Assembly (NCBI RefSeq): GCF_028330985.1
Contig: NZ_JAQMUE010000083.1
Coordinates: 45,186 to 109,185, forward strand
Length of the DNA stretch: 64,000 nt
Reading direction: 5' to 3'
DNA from: Roseofilum reptotaenium CS-1145
GTDB lineage: Bacteria > Cyanobacteriota > Cyanobacteriia > Cyanobacteriales > Desertifilaceae
Part shown: piece after piece, positions 15,777-24,342 of the stretch
Layout of the letters: each line of letters begins with the position of its first letter
Numbering within the stretch: the first letter of the stretch is position 1
Notes under the pieces: generated by a model
Seen by the model: only the letters and a program-made list of their open reading frames with translations
Told to the model about the DNA's origin: nothing
Database searches by the model: none
Program-made: the position numbers and the translations under genes

Positions 15777-18278
15777 ATGACTCAAACCTTAGCCCTAGGA
15801 AATGTAACCAGTGAAGCTCAAAAAAATGAAGCTTTCGTTCTTTGGTTTGAACAAGTTGGCATCAGCGACATTCCCTTAGTTGGCGGTAAAAACGCCTCTC
15901 TAGGCGAAATGATCCAACAATTGACTCCCAAAGGTGTGGTTGTGCCCAATGGATTTGCTACCACAGCCCATGCTTATCGCTACTTCATTCAATCCGCAGG
16001 TTTAGAAAGCAAACTGCGGGAATTATTCTCCGATCTAGATGTCGAAGATCTGAGCAACTTACGGCAACGGGGTAAAAAAGCCCGATCGCTGATCCTCGAT
16101 ACCCCATTCCCAGAAGATCTTGAGCAGGCGATCGCCAAAGCCTATGAAAGAATGTGCCAATGGTATGGCAATCCAGACAACGGTAACCTCAACGAAGTAG
16201 ACGTAGCAGTGCGATCGAGTGCTACGGCTGAAGATTTGCCCGATGCCAGCTTTGCCGGTCAACAAGAAACCTACCTCAACGTCTATGGTGTAGATGCGGT
16301 TCTCAAAGCATGCCATAAATGCTTTGCCTCCATCTTTACCGATCGCGCGATCTCCTATCGGACAGTAAAAGGCTTCGATCACTTTGATGTTGCCCTCTCC
16401 GTTGGCGTACAGAAAATGGTACGTTCTGACTTGGCTTCCTCTGGTGTAATGTTCTCCATCGACACCGAAACCGGATTCAAAAACGCAGCTCTAGTTACGG
16501 CTGCCTATGGTTTAGGGGAAAACGTCGTTCAAGGAGCCGTCAACCCTGACGAATACTTCGTCTTCAAGCCAACCCTCAAAGACGGCTATCGTCCGATCCT
16601 GGAAAAACGCCTGGGTACTAAAGAACTGAAGATGGTCTATGACTTGGGTGGATCGAAACTCACTAAAAACGTTTCCGTTCCCGAATCTGAGCGAGGCAAA
16701 TACTGCCTGAACCACGATGAAATTCTTCAGTTGGCCAAATGGGCTTGTATTATTGAAGACCACTACTCCGAAGTCCGGGGCACTTACACCCCCATGGATA
16801 TTGAATGGGCAAAAGATGGGGTGACTGGCGACCTGTTCATCGTGCAAGCGCGTCCCGAAACCGTTCAATCTCAGAAATCTGGCAGTATTCTCAAGAACTA
16901 CAAACTCAAAGGAACATCCAACATCGCCGTTCGCGGTCGTGCCGTCGGTGAAATGATCGGTCAAGGCAGTGCCAGAGTGATTCTTGATGTTCACCGCATC
17001 GACGAGTTCCAAGCCGGTGAAGTCTTGGTGACCAACAAGACTGACCCTGACTGGGAACCGATCATGAAGAGAGCCAGTGCAATTGTCACCAACCAAGGCG
17101 GTCGGACTTGTCACGCAGCAATTATTGCACGGGAAATGGGTATTCCAGCGATTGTCGGTTGTGGAGATGCCACCCAACTGCTGACCACCGGTCAAGAAGT
17201 CACCGTGTCGTGCTCTGAAGGTGAAGAAGGACGGGTTTATGACGGTCTAGTTCCCTTTGATGTCATTGAAACCCAACTCGACAACCTACCCAAGACCCGC
17301 ACCCAAATCTTGATGAATGTGGGTAACCCCGAAGAAGCCTTCGGTTTATCCTCCATTCCCTGTGACGGTGTTGGACTAGCCCGGTTAGAGTTTATTATTG
17401 CCAACCACATTAAAGCTCATCCCTTGGCCCTGCTGCGGTACAACGAACTCGAAGACGAGTTAGCCAAACGGGAAATCGCCAAACTCACCGCTCTCTACGA
17501 CAACAAGCCTGATTTCTTCGTAGACAAACTGGCCCATGGTATCGGCATGATTGCGGCTTCCTTCTATCCCAATCCAGTGATTGTACGGATGTCTGACTTC
17601 AAGAGTAATGAATATGCCAACCTCTTAGGCGGTCGTCAGTTTGAACCCAAAGAAGAAAACCCGATGATTGGTTGGCGTGGTGCATCCCGCTACTACGACC
17701 CCAACTATCGCGAAGCCTATGGTTTAGAGTGTAAAGCGCTCAAACGCGTTCGGGATGAAATGGGCTTAACCAATGTGATTCCGATGATTCCCTTCTGCCG
17801 CACACCCGATGAAGGTCGCAAAGTGTTGGCTGAAATGGAAAGCAATGGCTTGAAACGCGGCGAAAATGGTTTGCAAGTTTACGTGATGTGCGAATTGCCC
17901 AGTAACGTGATCTATGCTGACGAATTTGCCCAAGTCTTTGATGGCTTCTCGATTGGTTCTAACGATTTAACCCAGTTAACCTTGGGATTAGACCGTGACT
18001 CTGCCTTGGTTGCTCACATCTTTGACGAACGGAATGAAGCGGTTCGTCGGATGGTACAAATTGCTATCAAAGCAGCGAAGAAACACAATCGCAAGATTGG
18101 TATTTGCGGTCAAGCGCCTAGTGACTATCCAGAGTTCGCCCGCTTCTTGGTTGAACTTGGCATTGATTCCATGAGTTTGAACCCGGATTCTGTTCTCAAG
18201 ACTATCTTGGATATCAGCAAGATGGAACAGTCGGGAACCATTATGGATGAGGTGTTGGAGGTAGCTCAGGCTAACTAA
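15777..18278 (+). CDS. ppsA: Phosphoenolpyruvate synthase
   Basis: This enzyme makes PEP from pyruvate, ATP and water (releasing AMP and phosphate) and supports gluconeogenesis. The 833 residues show the order N-terminal ATP-binding PPDK_N domain (GGKNASLGEM near 37, RSSATAEDLPDASFAGQQETYL near 146), phosphohistidine swivelling domain (GGRTCHAAIIARE with the catalytic His near 446), and the C-terminal PEP/pyruvate TIM barrel (MCELPSNVIYADEFA, GSNDLTQLTLGLDRD, ICGQAPSDYPE with the catalytic Cys near 777). Codon use is the cleanest in the window, suggesting high expression. A terminator follows. Confidence 0.96.
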   Translation: MTQTLALGNVTSEAQKNEAFVLWFEQVGISDIPLVGGKNASLGEMIQQLTPKGVVVPNGFATTAHAYRYFIQSAGLESKLRELFSDLDVEDLSNLRQRGKKARSLILDTPFPEDLEQAIAKAYERMCQWYGNPDNGNLNEVDVAVRSSATAEDLPDASFAGQQETYLNVYGVDAVLKACHKCFASIFTDRAISYRTVKGFDHFDVALSVGVQKMVRSDLASSGVMFSIDTETGFKNAALVTAAYGLGENVVQGAVNPDEYFVFKPTLKDGYRPILEKRLGTKELKMVYDLGGSKLTKNVSVPESERGKYCLNHDEILQLAKWACIIEDHYSEVRGTYTPMDIEWAKDGVTGDLFIVQARPETVQSQKSGSILKNYKLKGTSNIAVRGRAVGEMIGQGSARVILDVHRIDEFQAGEVLVTNKTDPDWEPIMKRASAIVTNQGGRTCHAAIIAREMGIPAIVGCGDATQLLTTGQEVTVSCSEGEEGRVYDGLVPFDVIETQLDNLPKTRTQILMNVGNPEEAFGLSSIPCDGVGLARLEFIIANHIKAHPLALLRYNELEDELAKREIAKLTALYDNKPDFFVDKLAHGIGMIAASFYPNPVIVRMSDFKSNEYANLLGGRQFEPKEENPMIGWRGASRYYDPNYREAYGLECKALKRVRDEMGLTNVIPMIPFCRTPDEGRKVLAEMESNGLKRGENGLQVYVMCELPSNVIYADEFAQVFDGFSIGSNDLTQLTLGLDRDSALVAHIFDERNEAVRRMVQIAIKAAKKHNRKIGICGQAPSDYPEFARFLVELGIDSMSLNPDSVLKTILDISKMEQSGTIMDEVLEVAQAN

Positions 18279-18330
18279 CAACAGGTTTGGATTTTGGATT
18301 CACTCTATCTCAGCAATCTAAAATCCACAC

Positions 18331-18374
18331 AAACTGCCCTGGGGAGGAAATAACCCTGGGGCGGTTTTGTTTTG
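18331..18374 (+). terminator. Terminator of ppsA
   Basis: AAACTGCCCTGGGG pairs, with one wobble and one mismatch, with CCCTGGGGCGGTTT around an AGGAAATAA loop. TTTTGTTTTG follows directly. It lies about 50 bases after the ppsA stop. Confidence 0.75.
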
Positions 18375-18382
18375 GGATTTAC

Positions 18383-18416
18383 AGGGAATAGGCAATAGGG
18401 AATAGGCAATAGGGGA
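18383..18416. repeat. Heptamer tandem repeat (GGGAATA/GGCAATA)
   Basis: Alternating GGGAATA and GGCAATA units run in tandem just after the ppsA terminator and before the end of larB. They are the same family as the repeats near 6551, 24270 and 42010. Confidence 0.65.
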
Positions 18417-18424
18417 AACCCAGA

Positions 18425-19195
18425 TTACCTATTGCTGATTACCCGTTGAGCAGTTCTGAGGATTTGGCCGGCTAAAATGGCGGCTCCAAAGCCATTATCG
18501 ATATTGACGACTCCAATGCCTGCGGCACAGGAGTTGAGCATGGTGAGCAGGGGGGCTAACCCGTTAAAGCTGGCTCCATACCCGATACTGGTGGGGACGG
18601 CAATGACAGGAGAGCCGACTAAACCGGCGACGACACTGGGGAGAGCGCCTTCCATACCGGCGACGACAATCAGGACATGGGCTTGGTCTAAAACAGCACG
18701 ATTGCTGAGGAGGCGATGGATACCGGCAACCCCAACATCCCAGAGTCTTTGGACGTGAAAGCCTGAGAGTTCAGCAGTGATGGCAGCTTCTTCAGCGACG
18801 GATAAATCGGCGGTTCCGGCAGAGAGAATACCAATTGTTCCGGGGTGACGAATATGGGGAGTGCCGATCGCACAAATCCGAGCTATGGGATAGTAGATCA
18901 GATGGGGCAGGCGATCGTCCAATTGATGATAGACATCGGGTTCAATGCGAGTCGCCATGACGATAGGATTGTCCTGACGCATGGTATTCATAATCTGGGC
19001 GATTTGATCGGGGGTTTTTCCTGGCCCCCAGATGACCTCTGGAAAACCGGTTCTTAGGGCGCGATGATGGTCAATCCGAGCAAATTCGCTCACCGGTTCA
19101 AAATCAAAGTATTTGAGCTTGTTTAGAGCCGATTCTGGGGTAATTTGCCCCCCTGCTACTGCCTCTAAAAGGGCGCGTAAGTCTTCATTAATCAT
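18425..19195 (-). CDS. larB: Nickel-pincer cofactor biosynthesis protein LarB
   Basis: LarB carboxylates and hydrolyses nicotinic acid adenine dinucleotide to start synthesis of the nickel-pincer nucleotide cofactor. The 256-residue protein shows the AIR-carboxylase-like C-terminal half: GTADLSVAEEA near 127, VVAGMEGALPSVVAGL near 177, VPTSIGYGASFNG near 200 and NIDNGFGAA near 233. No larC or larE is in the window. It follows a family-5 solute-binding protein gene by six bases on the same strand, so the two are probably one operon. Confidence 0.9.
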   Translation of the reverse strand: MINEDLRALLEAVAGGQITPESALNKLKYFDFEPVSEFARIDHHRALRTGFPEVIWGPGKTPDQIAQIMNTMRQDNPIVMATRIEPDVYHQLDDRLPHLIYYPIARICAIGTPHIRHPGTIGILSAGTADLSVAEEAAITAELSGFHVQRLWDVGVAGIHRLLSNRAVLDQAHVLIVVAGMEGALPSVVAGLVGSPVIAVPTSIGYGASFNGLAPLLTMLNSCAAGIGVVNIDNGFGAAILAGQILRTAQRVISNR

Positions 19196-19201
19196 TACTC
19201 A

Positions 19202-20968
19202 TTACTCATCAACAATCTGTAGTTCATCGAGATTCCACAATGCCCCACCGAGGGCAGAATACTGAATGGGTTGAATGTGATCGCGCACCGCCGTCATCGA
19301 GAGTTGATTCACTAAATAAATATAGGGTAAGTTTTCCTTGATTAATTGTTGAACTTCTCCATAAATTTGCCGACGCTTATTTTCTTCTAATTCTTGCGCC
19401 CCTTGGATATACAAATCGGCAATTTTCTGCTCCCAAGGGTCAGGTCTCCATCCTTGAATCGGGGGTTGTCCCGGTTGAGGTTGTTGATTAAAACTATGTA
19501 ATGAACCATCAAGTGACCAGACATTGGCGCTATTATTGGGTTCAACTCCACCCCCGGCAAAGCCAATAATATGAGCATCCCAATCCAGGGTATTACCGAG
19601 TTTATCGACTAAGGTACTAAAGGCGATGGGTTGGAAATCGACTTGAATGCCAATTTTGCTTAAATCTTGCTTAATTTGTACGCCTAATGCTTCCCTAATT
19701 TTATTGCCAGCATTAGTCAGAAGGGTGAAGCGAACCAGATTACCACGATCGTCTTCTAATTGTCCTGCCCTGTTATATTGAAAACCGGCTTCTTCTAACA
19801 GGGATTGGGCTTGTTCTTGATTAAATTCATAGATTTTTAAGCCCTCTTCCGGGGAGAAATAGTAGGGACTTTGGACGGGAATATTAGAATATTGGGGTTC
19901 TCCTAAACCACGATAGATGTTATTCACCATGGTTTGTCGGTCGAGAGCATAGGCAACTGCCTGGCGAAACTTCACGTTATTAAACCATCGGGATTTGACC
20001 GGATCGACCAATGGCTTGCCATCGCGACTGGCTTTATTTAAATTAAAGGTGATAAATACAGAACTGAGGGTGGGTTGTCGTCCGTGGATGATAAATTTTC
20101 CTCGGTCTTCTTCTTTCTTTAAAAGGGAAAAATATTCTGGCGAAACATCGACTAAATCTAAACTCCCGGAACGAAATTGGAGAAAGCTGGTGTCGGTGGA
20201 CTCGACAATTTGCCAAATGATGCGATCGATATTGGGGAGGCGATCGCCCCCTTCGTCTTTTTTCCAATAATAGGGATTTCGATTAAAAATGACCCGTTGG
20301 GTGGTATTATACCGCTCTACTTGATAGGGGCCATTGACGACAATTTGCTCGACTGGGGTGTCGGTTCCCCAGGTGGAGAGAAAGATGGGATTCCCTTCGG
20401 AGTCTTGGTTGTCTATGGTCGGTTTAAGGACATGGGCAGGTAAAATTGGTAAGCCGGTACTGCGTAAAAATGGGGCGAAGGGTTCGGGGATGGTAAATTC
20501 AACTCGGCGATCGTCTAATTTTCTCACCGTCGGTAGGGCGCGACTTTCACCGATCATCAGTACAAACCGAGCGGAGGTGGGAATGGCTTCATTGAGATAA
20601 ACATCGTTGTAGCTAAAGACGACATCATCGGTGGTGAGGGGAGAGCCATCGGACCATTGTAAATTCTCCCGGAGGGTAAAGATGATCCGCTTACCTTGGT
20701 TGGAAATTTGCCAAGATTGGGCTAATCCGGGTTCAATTTCTCCAGTTAAACCATTGGTCTCAATCAGTCCTTTGTAGGTGAGTCCAAAAATGTTGGGAGA
20801 CTCTTGACTGAGGGCGTAGTTAAAGGTTTTGGGATCGCTGAGAATGGCTTGCACCAGTTGGGGTACTTCAGCGGCAGATGTGCGAAACTGGGTAGGGCTA
20901 CAGGCGGATAAAGCGATCGCCATGACCACCAGTAGCACTCTTATCCATCGACTATATGCGATCGCCAT
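19202..20968 (-). CDS. ABC transporter solute-binding lipoprotein, family 5
   Basis: This 588-residue extracytoplasmic protein belongs to the DppA/OppA/NikA group that binds peptides, nickel chelates or similar ligands. It has a lipoprotein signal (VLLVVMAIALSACSP, lipidated Cys near 23). Family landmarks include LREDLQWSDGSPLTTDDVVFSYN-like sequence near 100-122, FRQAVAYALDRQTMV near 337 and GIQVDFQPIAFS near 430. No permease or ATPase gene is adjacent. The close spacing to larB suggests a nickel-related role, but that is inference; peptide binding is equally possible. Confidence 0.9.
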   Translation of the reverse strand: MAIAYSRWIRVLLVVMAIALSACSPTQFRTSAAEVPQLVQAILSDPKTFNYALSQESPNIFGLTYKGLIETNGLTGEIEPGLAQSWQISNQGKRIIFTLRENLQWSDGSPLTTDDVVFSYNDVYLNEAIPTSARFVLMIGESRALPTVRKLDDRRVEFTIPEPFAPFLRSTGLPILPAHVLKPTIDNQDSEGNPIFLSTWGTDTPVEQIVVNGPYQVERYNTTQRVIFNRNPYYWKKDEGGDRLPNIDRIIWQIVESTDTSFLQFRSGSLDLVDVSPEYFSLLKKEEDRGKFIIHGRQPTLSSVFITFNLNKASRDGKPLVDPVKSRWFNNVKFRQAVAYALDRQTMVNNIYRGLGEPQYSNIPVQSPYYFSPEEGLKIYEFNQEQAQSLLEEAGFQYNRAGQLEDDRGNLVRFTLLTNAGNKIREALGVQIKQDLSKIGIQVDFQPIAFSTLVDKLGNTLDWDAHIIGFAGGGVEPNNSANVWSLDGSLHSFNQQPQPGQPPIQGWRPDPWEQKIADLYIQGAQELEENKRRQIYGEVQQLIKENLPYIYLVNQLSMTAVRDHIQPIQYSALGGALWNLDELQIVDE

Positions 20969-21054
20969 ATATCTGTGTCTGTCTTAAGTTGCCTATTGAT
21001 TGTACAGCACAGCCAAGTTGCTCAAGACCCTCGTTAAAGCATCCTCATAAACAA

Positions 21055-21633
21055 TTAATATTCATGGGCTAAATATTGCCATTCCAGAATAATCACCGCA
21101 GGAACCGAGATCTGAGTTTCTCCATTTTCCACGGGTAAAGATAGCTCTAGGGAACCAGAAGCGGAAACGGAATCCAGAATATCGGTTAGCTCGTACTGTC
21201 CCACATTGGGGGCAGGGGCTTTATCTGCAAAAACATCGGAGGCACTCAACTGCTGATTCTGGCTATCTTTGAGGTTAAGAGGAGCGGGATGTTGAAAAAC
21301 CGTTTGCTCGGGAAATCCGACTAAACGTAACTGAACATTAGCCAATCCTCCCACTTTGATCCGCTTAAAGAGAATCACTTGCCAGGTTTTGCCACTCCTA
21401 TCTCGCAAGCTATGGCGAGATTGATAGAGGGTTTGTCCTGGTGCTTCGAGTTGTTGGCGAATCAGAGCCGATGCGGGTGGGGAAACCAAAAGGGTAGAGG
21501 GGAGGAGGAAGAACAGCAGGGCAACGAGAAAAGCAATGACCCTGTATTTTCCTGGGTGAGTTGGACACGATTTCCTTAAATCTCCCCGAGAAAAGGGGAC
21601 TTTAAGGAGAGAAGGGTGAGTTAGGGCGTTCAT
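21055..21633 (-). CDS. DUF3122 family exported protein
   Basis: This 192-residue protein has a hydrophobic segment (VIAFLVALLFFLLPSTLLVS, about residues 32-51) serving as signal or anchor. The DUF3122 pattern is visible: EAPGQTLYQSRHSLRDRSG near 63, then WQVILFKRI and a C-terminal VPAVIILEWQYL. Function is unknown. Its ATG overlaps the stop of the upstream haem-protein gene as ATGA, so the two are translationally coupled and probably act together in the periplasm or lumen. Confidence 0.8.
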   Translation of the reverse strand: MNALTHPSLLKVPFSRGDLRKSCPTHPGKYRVIAFLVALLFFLLPSTLLVSPPASALIRQQLEAPGQTLYQSRHSLRDRSGKTWQVILFKRIKVGGLANVQLRLVGFPEQTVFQHPAPLNLKDSQNQQLSASDVFADKAPAPNVGQYELTDILDSVSASGSLELSLPVENGETQISVPAVIILEWQYLAHEY

Positions 21634-22226
21634 TCAGATTCAGAAGCGACAGGATTGGGAATAAAGACAGCGTACATGCCTCGAAGATCTCCTACTTTAA
21701 AGTCATAGGCTAAATCTTGGGGATAGTTTTGTTTAACAAATTCTGGCCGTGCTGCTTTTGCGCCATGGCAGCCTAAACAGGTGGCTTCTACATTAATTCG
21801 GCGATAGTAGTGCTGTCCTGGTTGACCATTAAGGGTTTCATCTTGCCAGAATCCCATCAGTTTTGGATAGCTATCTAGCAGTTTAAGGGCTGCTTCTGCT
21901 TCTGGGGTGTCTGGAGCATGGGCAGGGTTGCGATATTTGACTGCCATTTGTTTCACTTGCCATCCGTTTTCTTGGCTCAGTTGTTTGGCTTTCATACCCA
22001 CGGGTTTACAGACTTGCTTGAAGGTTTGTGGAGTAATGGCTTCGGTTCTGTCTTTGAGGGTGGAGGCTAACCCAGAGCGCATGGCATCTAAGTTTTCAAT
22101 TTCTTCGATAGCATGGGAGAGTTGACTAGGATCGGGGTTTGCCAGGGCTGTTTGGGGAGCGCAGAGGCTCAGGACAGTGAGGCACAGGAGCAGAGTGCCC
22201 ATGGCGAGGAGTTTGATCGGTTTCAT
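21630..22226 (-). CDS. Tll0287-like (DUF3365) c-type haem protein
   Basis: This 198-residue exported protein has a signal peptide (LLAMGTLLLCLTVLSLCAPQTALA). The single haem-binding motif CLGCHG near residue 153 marks a c-type cytochrome, and the surrounding FKQVCKPVGMKAKQL and KYRNPAHAPD blocks match the DUF3365/Tll0287 family, which has a PAS-like fold. It may be a redox or gas sensor or an electron carrier in lumen or periplasm. It is coupled to the DUF3122 gene by a 4-base overlap. Confidence 0.82.
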   Translation of the reverse strand: MKPIKLLAMGTLLLCLTVLSLCAPQTALANPDPSQLSHAIEEIENLDAMRSGLASTLKDRTEAITPQTFKQVCKPVGMKAKQLSQENGWQVKQMAVKYRNPAHAPDTPEAEAALKLLDSYPKLMGFWQDETLNGQPGQHYYRRINVEATCLGCHGAKAARPEFVKQNYPQDLAYDFKVGDLRGMYAVFIPNPVASESE

Positions 22227-22404
22227 GAGTCAGATTAAAAATCATTACTTAACTTTATAGTAATGGATTGCAGTCAGAAAATCCAGGTTTGGAAGCCAGG
22301 CAAGAGGGCAAAATCGCCCAAATGTAACTGACTTTAGCCGATCGCCGGAAATTCACTTAATCCCAATTTATGATCGCTGTCCAAAAGGTATAACGTCATT
22401 GAGG

Positions 22405-22638
22405 TTACGATCTGCCCCCGTCCGATCCAATTTCTCGATCGATTGCTTGTCGATAGGCTTCAATTTCCACCTGTAGATCGTCAAACGTGGGGTCATCCTG
22501 AAAGCATCCAACTTTGTCTAGCCAAGGATTTCCAGTCTTAGTGGTTAGTGGAATCTCAACTTGAACCACTTCAACTTTATTCGTTAGATAGTCAAATTGT
22601 AAATCATGAATCATACTGTTGCTTTTCATCTGGTCCAT
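22405..22638 (-). CDS. Antitoxin-like small protein, no toxin partner visible
   Basis: From ATG 22638 the frame encodes 77 residues ending GNPWLDKVGCFQDDPTFDD...EIEAYRQAIDREIG. This tail resembles the toxin-binding C-terminus of cyanobacterial VapB/Phd-like antitoxins (a FxDDPxFDDLxxEIxAYR pattern). The N-terminal part is too short for a clear DNA-binding domain. No PIN or RelE-type gene lies next to it, so it would be an orphan. Assignment rests on pattern recognition only. Confidence 0.5.
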   Translation of the reverse strand: MDQMKSNSMIHDLQFDYLTNKVEVVQVEIPLTTKTGNPWLDKVGCFQDDPTFDDLQVEIEAYRQAIDREIGSDGGRS

Positions 22639-22676
22639 TGACAAAAGGAGTTAGCAGCTCAAATTGTTATAAATTC

Positions 22677-22829
22677 TCATGACCCCATTACTAATGTAGC
22701 GACACTTTTCTTTTCCAAGACATACTCGCTGTAATCAGCGAGATGATCGAGTCCTAAGCAACTAAGAACGATTTCTAAGGCTAACCATAGGGTGATCCTG
22801 GGGATTAAGGTTTTCCATCGTACTTTCAT
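22677..22829 (-). CDS. Small single-helix membrane protein
   Basis: A 50-residue frame begins at ATG 22829 with MKVRWKTLIPRITLWLALEI and continues VLSCLGLDHLADYSEYVL. A basic start is followed by one hydrophobic helix and an acidic/aromatic segment. GAGG lies about ten bases upstream of the ATG. It resembles small cyanobacterial membrane proteins of unknown function sharing a LGLDDLADYSE-like signature, by memory only. The reading frame is short but compositionally convincing. Confidence 0.55.
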   Translation of the reverse strand: MKVRWKTLIPRITLWLALEIVLSCLGLDHLADYSEYVLEKKSVATLVMGS

Positions 22830-23064
22830 CGGTTGAGTTCCTCGACAGGAAATACAAAAACATACGAGAGGTTAGAGGTTTCGTCTGGATGATTTCGGCT
22901 ATAGTTCTAGGATGCTCTAGAGATGCCGGTGATGACGGTGAGTACAGAGGGCGATCGCATGTGAGAGATATCCTAGAAAGATGTGATCTCGGTTTTTTCT
23001 CTAACCTGATGTTCGTAATATAGGTAGGCGATGGAGAAGGGGGTGAGAAAACCAGGACAGTAAT

Positions 23065-24246
23065 TTAATTGGACGATCGCGCGAACTGTTGGTAAACGCC
23101 GATGGTTTGTTGGGCGATCGCCGACCAGCTATAGTGAGTATTAGCGTATTGTGCCGCTGCTGCTCCTCGTTTCAGTCGTTCTTGGCGATCGCTCAGAGCC
23201 AGTCGTAAGCTATCCGTTAACGAATTCACATCACAACCACACACCCATCCAGCCGCCGCTTTTTGGATATCTTCCCAGATATAAACGCCTGTGGAGATGA
23301 CGACAGGGGTTCCGGAGGCGATCGCTTCAGCAACAGCAATGCCAAAATTCTCATAGTAGGACGGCAATACAAACAGATCTGCATCTCGCAACAGCGCCGC
23401 TTTCTCCGCTCCCCTGACAAACCCCGGAAACTGGGTACAGGAGGCTAAAGTCGAGGATTGGATCTGCTGTTTAATTTGCTCCACATAGGCGGTATTTTGG
23501 GGATTACCACCCGCTAAAACGAACTCAAAGTCAAAATTTTCATTTATCAAGGTTTCCAGGGCAGGAATGAGCAAATCCAAGCCCTTTTTCGGGTCAATTC
23601 TCGACATATAGAGAATTAAGGGTTTATCGGCAGGGATATTCAGGTTTTCTCTAGCCATACCTGGTTCTGGCAATTCGGGCAGTTGCACGCCTAAAGGTAC
23701 AATTACGCCTGGGGTATCAGTGCCAAAGCGATCGGAAATTTTCGCTTCAATGCTGCTGGTAAAATGAATGGCTGCGGCTCCTTTAATATTGCCCTTTTCC
23801 CACAGAGCCGTATAGATGCGTTTCAGTTGCCGTTTTTTGCGTAAGTCCGCCGGATCTAACGTTCCCAAAGGACGCATAATATACGGGAGTCTTTTCTGTC
23901 TGGCGATCGTTGCAGCAGCCGAACTGACCGGAGAAAATAGGGCATGAATATGGGCAATCTCGTATTCTGAGGCATGTTCGGACAGCCATTGTAATAAATC
24001 TAGGGAAAATTTGTAGCGTCGGAATGGGGAGCAGCGAAAGTAGCGAATCTGATAGCCATTTTCCTCCACAGGGCGGTCTAGGGGCACATCTAACGGCGCT
24101 TCACCCGTATCACCATTAGAATCTGTAGTTAAGATAGTCACTTCCATACCAGGCTTATTACTTAAGGCGGCAGACAACCCTTTGACCATCTGACTCGGAC
24201 CACCATAGACGAGAGAAATGGAAGGAACAATTTGTAAAACGCGCAT
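23065..24246 (-). CDS. Glycosyltransferase family 4, HpsP-like
   Basis: This 393-residue GT-B glycosyltransferase transfers sugars from nucleotide donors during polysaccharide assembly at the cytoplasmic membrane. Landmarks are the N-terminal acceptor-side motif SLVYGGPSQMVKGLS near 9-23, PLILYMSRIDPKKGLDLLIPA near 210 and the donor-site ADLFVLPSYYENFGIAVAEAIASGTPVV near 290. It is the last gene of a four-gene minus-strand block with HpsL. By position it corresponds to HpsP of the hormogonium polysaccharide locus, which I infer from order rather than sequence. Confidence 0.9.
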   Translation of the reverse strand: MRVLQIVPSISLVYGGPSQMVKGLSAALSNKPGMEVTILTTDSNGDTGEAPLDVPLDRPVEENGYQIRYFRCSPFRRYKFSLDLLQWLSEHASEYEIAHIHALFSPVSSAAATIARQKRLPYIMRPLGTLDPADLRKKRQLKRIYTALWEKGNIKGAAAIHFTSSIEAKISDRFGTDTPGVIVPLGVQLPELPEPGMARENLNIPADKPLILYMSRIDPKKGLDLLIPALETLINENFDFEFVLAGGNPQNTAYVEQIKQQIQSSTLASCTQFPGFVRGAEKAALLRDADLFVLPSYYENFGIAVAEAIASGTPVVISTGVYIWEDIQKAAAGWVCGCDVNSLTDSLRLALSDRQERLKRGAAAAQYANTHYSWSAIAQQTIGVYQQFARSSN

Positions 24247-24255
24247 TATGGTTAC

Positions 24256-24287
24256 AGCGCTTTGCGCTAGGGAATAGGGAATGGGGC
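24256..24287. repeat. AGCGC-TTT-GCGCT hairpin plus GGGAATA heptamers
   Basis: The hairpin at 24256-24268 belongs to the same family as 4736-4750 and 6049-6059, and it abuts GGGAATAGGGAATGGGG (24270-24287). The pair lies between two glycosyltransferase genes. The two repeat families being adjacent here is noteworthy. Confidence 0.55.
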
Positions 24288-24342
24288 AAGATCTACGTTT
24301 CGGGAAATCAATTGAAAATACAAGAACTAAACGTGAATGAAT

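Noticed and set aside
16512..17195. 227-codon open frame opposite ppsA
   Set aside because: It is antisense to a highly conserved gene and its sequence has no domain. Open frames opposite GC-biased codons are expected.
18283..18420. Attenuator between ppsA and larB
   Set aside because: The hairpin serves ppsA as an ordinary terminator, and larB is on the opposite strand.
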